Below are positions 5,813-6,954 of a DNA stretch of 6,954 bases, in pieces. Each line of letters starts with the position of its first letter. The stretch's first letter is position 1. The stretch covers positions 1-6,954 of the forward strand of contig CAKTFF010000107.1 of NCBI GenBank assembly GCA_934553185.1, given 5' to 3'. Made by a program: the position numbers and the translations under genes. The DNA is from an uncultured Devosia sp. Lineage in GTDB: Bacteria > Pseudomonadota > Alphaproteobacteria > Rhizobiales > Devosiaceae. The notes under the pieces were generated by a model. The model ran no database searches, was not told where the DNA came from, and saw nothing but the letters and a program-made list of their open reading frames with translations.

Positions 5813-6954
5813 GTCCGCTGCCTCAAGGGTCCGCTGCGGCTGCGCTCACGCTGCGGCCAGAACCAAGCCGCCAACGCGACGGCAATTGGCAGCGTTCCCC
5901 AAACCAGCGCCCAAGGGGTAAAGATGCTGCCCACAAACATGGCCGATACGAACAAGGCAGAGATGAGCGGCCAGATCGAAGGCGGAACGCTTTTTTGGCG
6001 GTATTCCGGCTCCGCTTCAGTAACAGAGCTAATCAAGACTTCCCGCCGCTCCACGCCGATCCCATCCATCACGACCAGCGATGGCCTGCTCCACAACGGC
6101 GCAAGGCTGTCCACCGTGGGCGTGTAATCGAAGTTGTGTTGCGGCGGCGGCGACCGGGTTGCCCATTCCAGCGTGGTGCCGCCCCAAGGGTCGGCACCTG
6201 CGAGCTTGCCGCGCCGCAGGCTGAGGACGGCATTCGCAACGAAGATCAGGCCGCCAAGGATGGCGATCGCCGATCCCGCGGTCGCCACCAGGTTGAGACG
6301 GCCCAGCCCATCGGTAAGTCATAGGTGTAGATGCGGCGCGGCATACCCATCAAGCCAAGCATATGCATGGGGAAGAAGCCAAGGTTGAAGCCGCCGACAA
6401 CCAGTGCGAAACTCACTTTGCCCCAGCGTTCCGACATCAACCGGCCCGTGGCTTTCGGGTACCAGTAACAAAAAGCGCCAAGCAGCGGAAAGATCGCGCC
6501 GCCCACCAGAACGTAATGGAAGTGGGCAACCACGAAATAGGTATCGGTCAGTTGCAGGTCGAGCGGCGCCGATGCCGTCATGATCCCGGACAAGCCCCCG
6601 ATCACGAAGGTTGCGACGAATCCGGTCACCCAAAGCAGCGGTGTTTGGAAGCGCGGTCGTCCGCTCCAGATCGTGGCGATCCAGCAAAAGATCTGGATGC
6701 CTGCAGGCAGCGCGATGGCCATGCTGGCGGCCGTATAAAAGGAATTGCCAAGCTTCGGCAGGCCGACCGCGAACATGTGGTGCACCCACAATCCAAAGGC
6801 CAGAACGGCAATCGTCATGATCGAGCCCACCATGGCGGCATGCCCGACGATCGTGCGACGGCAAAAGGTTTCAACGATTGCGGTGACGAAAGCGACGCCT
6901 GGAATGAAGATGATGTAGACTTCCGGGTGGCCGAAAAACCAGAACAAATGCTGG
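5809..6954 (-). pseudogene. coxA: Cytochrome c oxidase subunit I, partial at the window edge, one frame break
   Basis: The C-terminal ~380 codons of an A-type oxygen reductase subunit I; the 5' part is outside the window. The first frame (from about 6953) shows WFFGHPEVYI, with the CuB histidine, the cross-linked tyrosine and the D-channel glutamate of the A1 subfamily. It also shows WVHHMF (two CuB histidines), the K-channel region GLPKLGNSFYTAAS, and DTYFVVAHFHYVL (heme a3 and heme a histidines), then GMPRRIYTY. Just after MGWAVS the frame breaks near 6293-6295. The continuation lies in the -1 frame: NLVATAGSAIAILGG, then RRGKLAGADPWGGTTLEWA, SPPPQHNF and two extra membrane helices (around SIWPLISALFV and WALVWGTLPIAV). 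One added base makes a single 381-codon frame ending at 5809. The enzyme reduces O2 to water and pumps protons. Decay and sequence error are both possible. ctaD is a synonym. Confidence 0.9.

Noticed and set aside
6246..6288. Programmed -1 frameshift making two coxA products
   Set aside because: No slippery heptamer or evident downstream stimulatory structure is seen. The break separates a conserved continuous domain in which no dual product is known.
1..6954. Insertion sequences, tRNA genes, CRISPR arrays
   Set aside because: No transposase-like frames, terminal inverted repeats, cloverleaf-like sequence or regularly spaced repeats were found by reading both strands.

Overview
The window is a GC-rich proteobacterial segment, most likely from an alphaproteobacterium. 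This lineage call is inferred from the overall look of the proteins and cannot be proved from the sequence alone. It carries two heme-copper oxidoreductase systems side by side: a cytochrome c-dependent nitric oxide reductase (cNOR, nor cluster) and an A-type, caa3-like cytochrome c oxidase (cox cluster).

Left part (1-2356, minus strand): norC-norB-norQ in the classic order. norC (membrane-anchored cytochrome c) and norB (catalytic subunit) are 11 bases apart and intact. norQ (MoxR-type AAA+ activase) runs off the left edge. An extra-stable cUUCGg-capped hairpin sits between norB and norQ.

Middle (2357-3560, plus strand): a divergent accessory operon of norE (COX III-like), norF (small membrane protein, start overlapping the norE stop) and a 49-residue single-membrane-segment protein. 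A TTG-N8-CAA dyad, possibly an FNR/DNR/NNR-type site, lies midway between the divergent norC and norE. The norE start looks broken: a well-placed Shine-Dalgarno and ATG lie one base out of frame with the body, and one extra G in a GGGG run would join them.

3561-4226: little recognisable. There is an imperfect palindrome, an unrecognised open frame, and the first ~23 codons of a response-regulator receiver domain that ends abruptly beside the 3' end of the cox cluster, as at a rearrangement junction.

Right part (4227-6954, minus strand, convergent with norEF): in transcription order coxA (subunit I, 5' end outside the window), coxC (subunit III), a three-helix membrane protein, a small decayed membrane gene, and a class I cytochrome c. 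The genes abut or overlap tightly. coxA has two extra C-terminal membrane helices and coxC only five, which matches the 14+5 helix split known for caa3 oxidases such as Bacillus CtaD/CtaE. coxA and the cytochrome c gene each contain one frame break, and both lie at the same 7-mer (CCAGGTT on the plus strand). The small membrane gene needs two single-base corrections to read through. The cox cluster is therefore either decaying or carries indel errors in the assembly.

Together the window describes a cell that detoxifies or respires NO by reducing it to N2O with NorCB, and that has, or once had, an aa3/caa3-type terminal oxidase fed by its own cytochrome c. I find no clearly undescribed system. 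The most useful leads are the co-located frame breaks, the probable norE start defect, the small third gene of the norEF operon and the norB-norQ hairpin.
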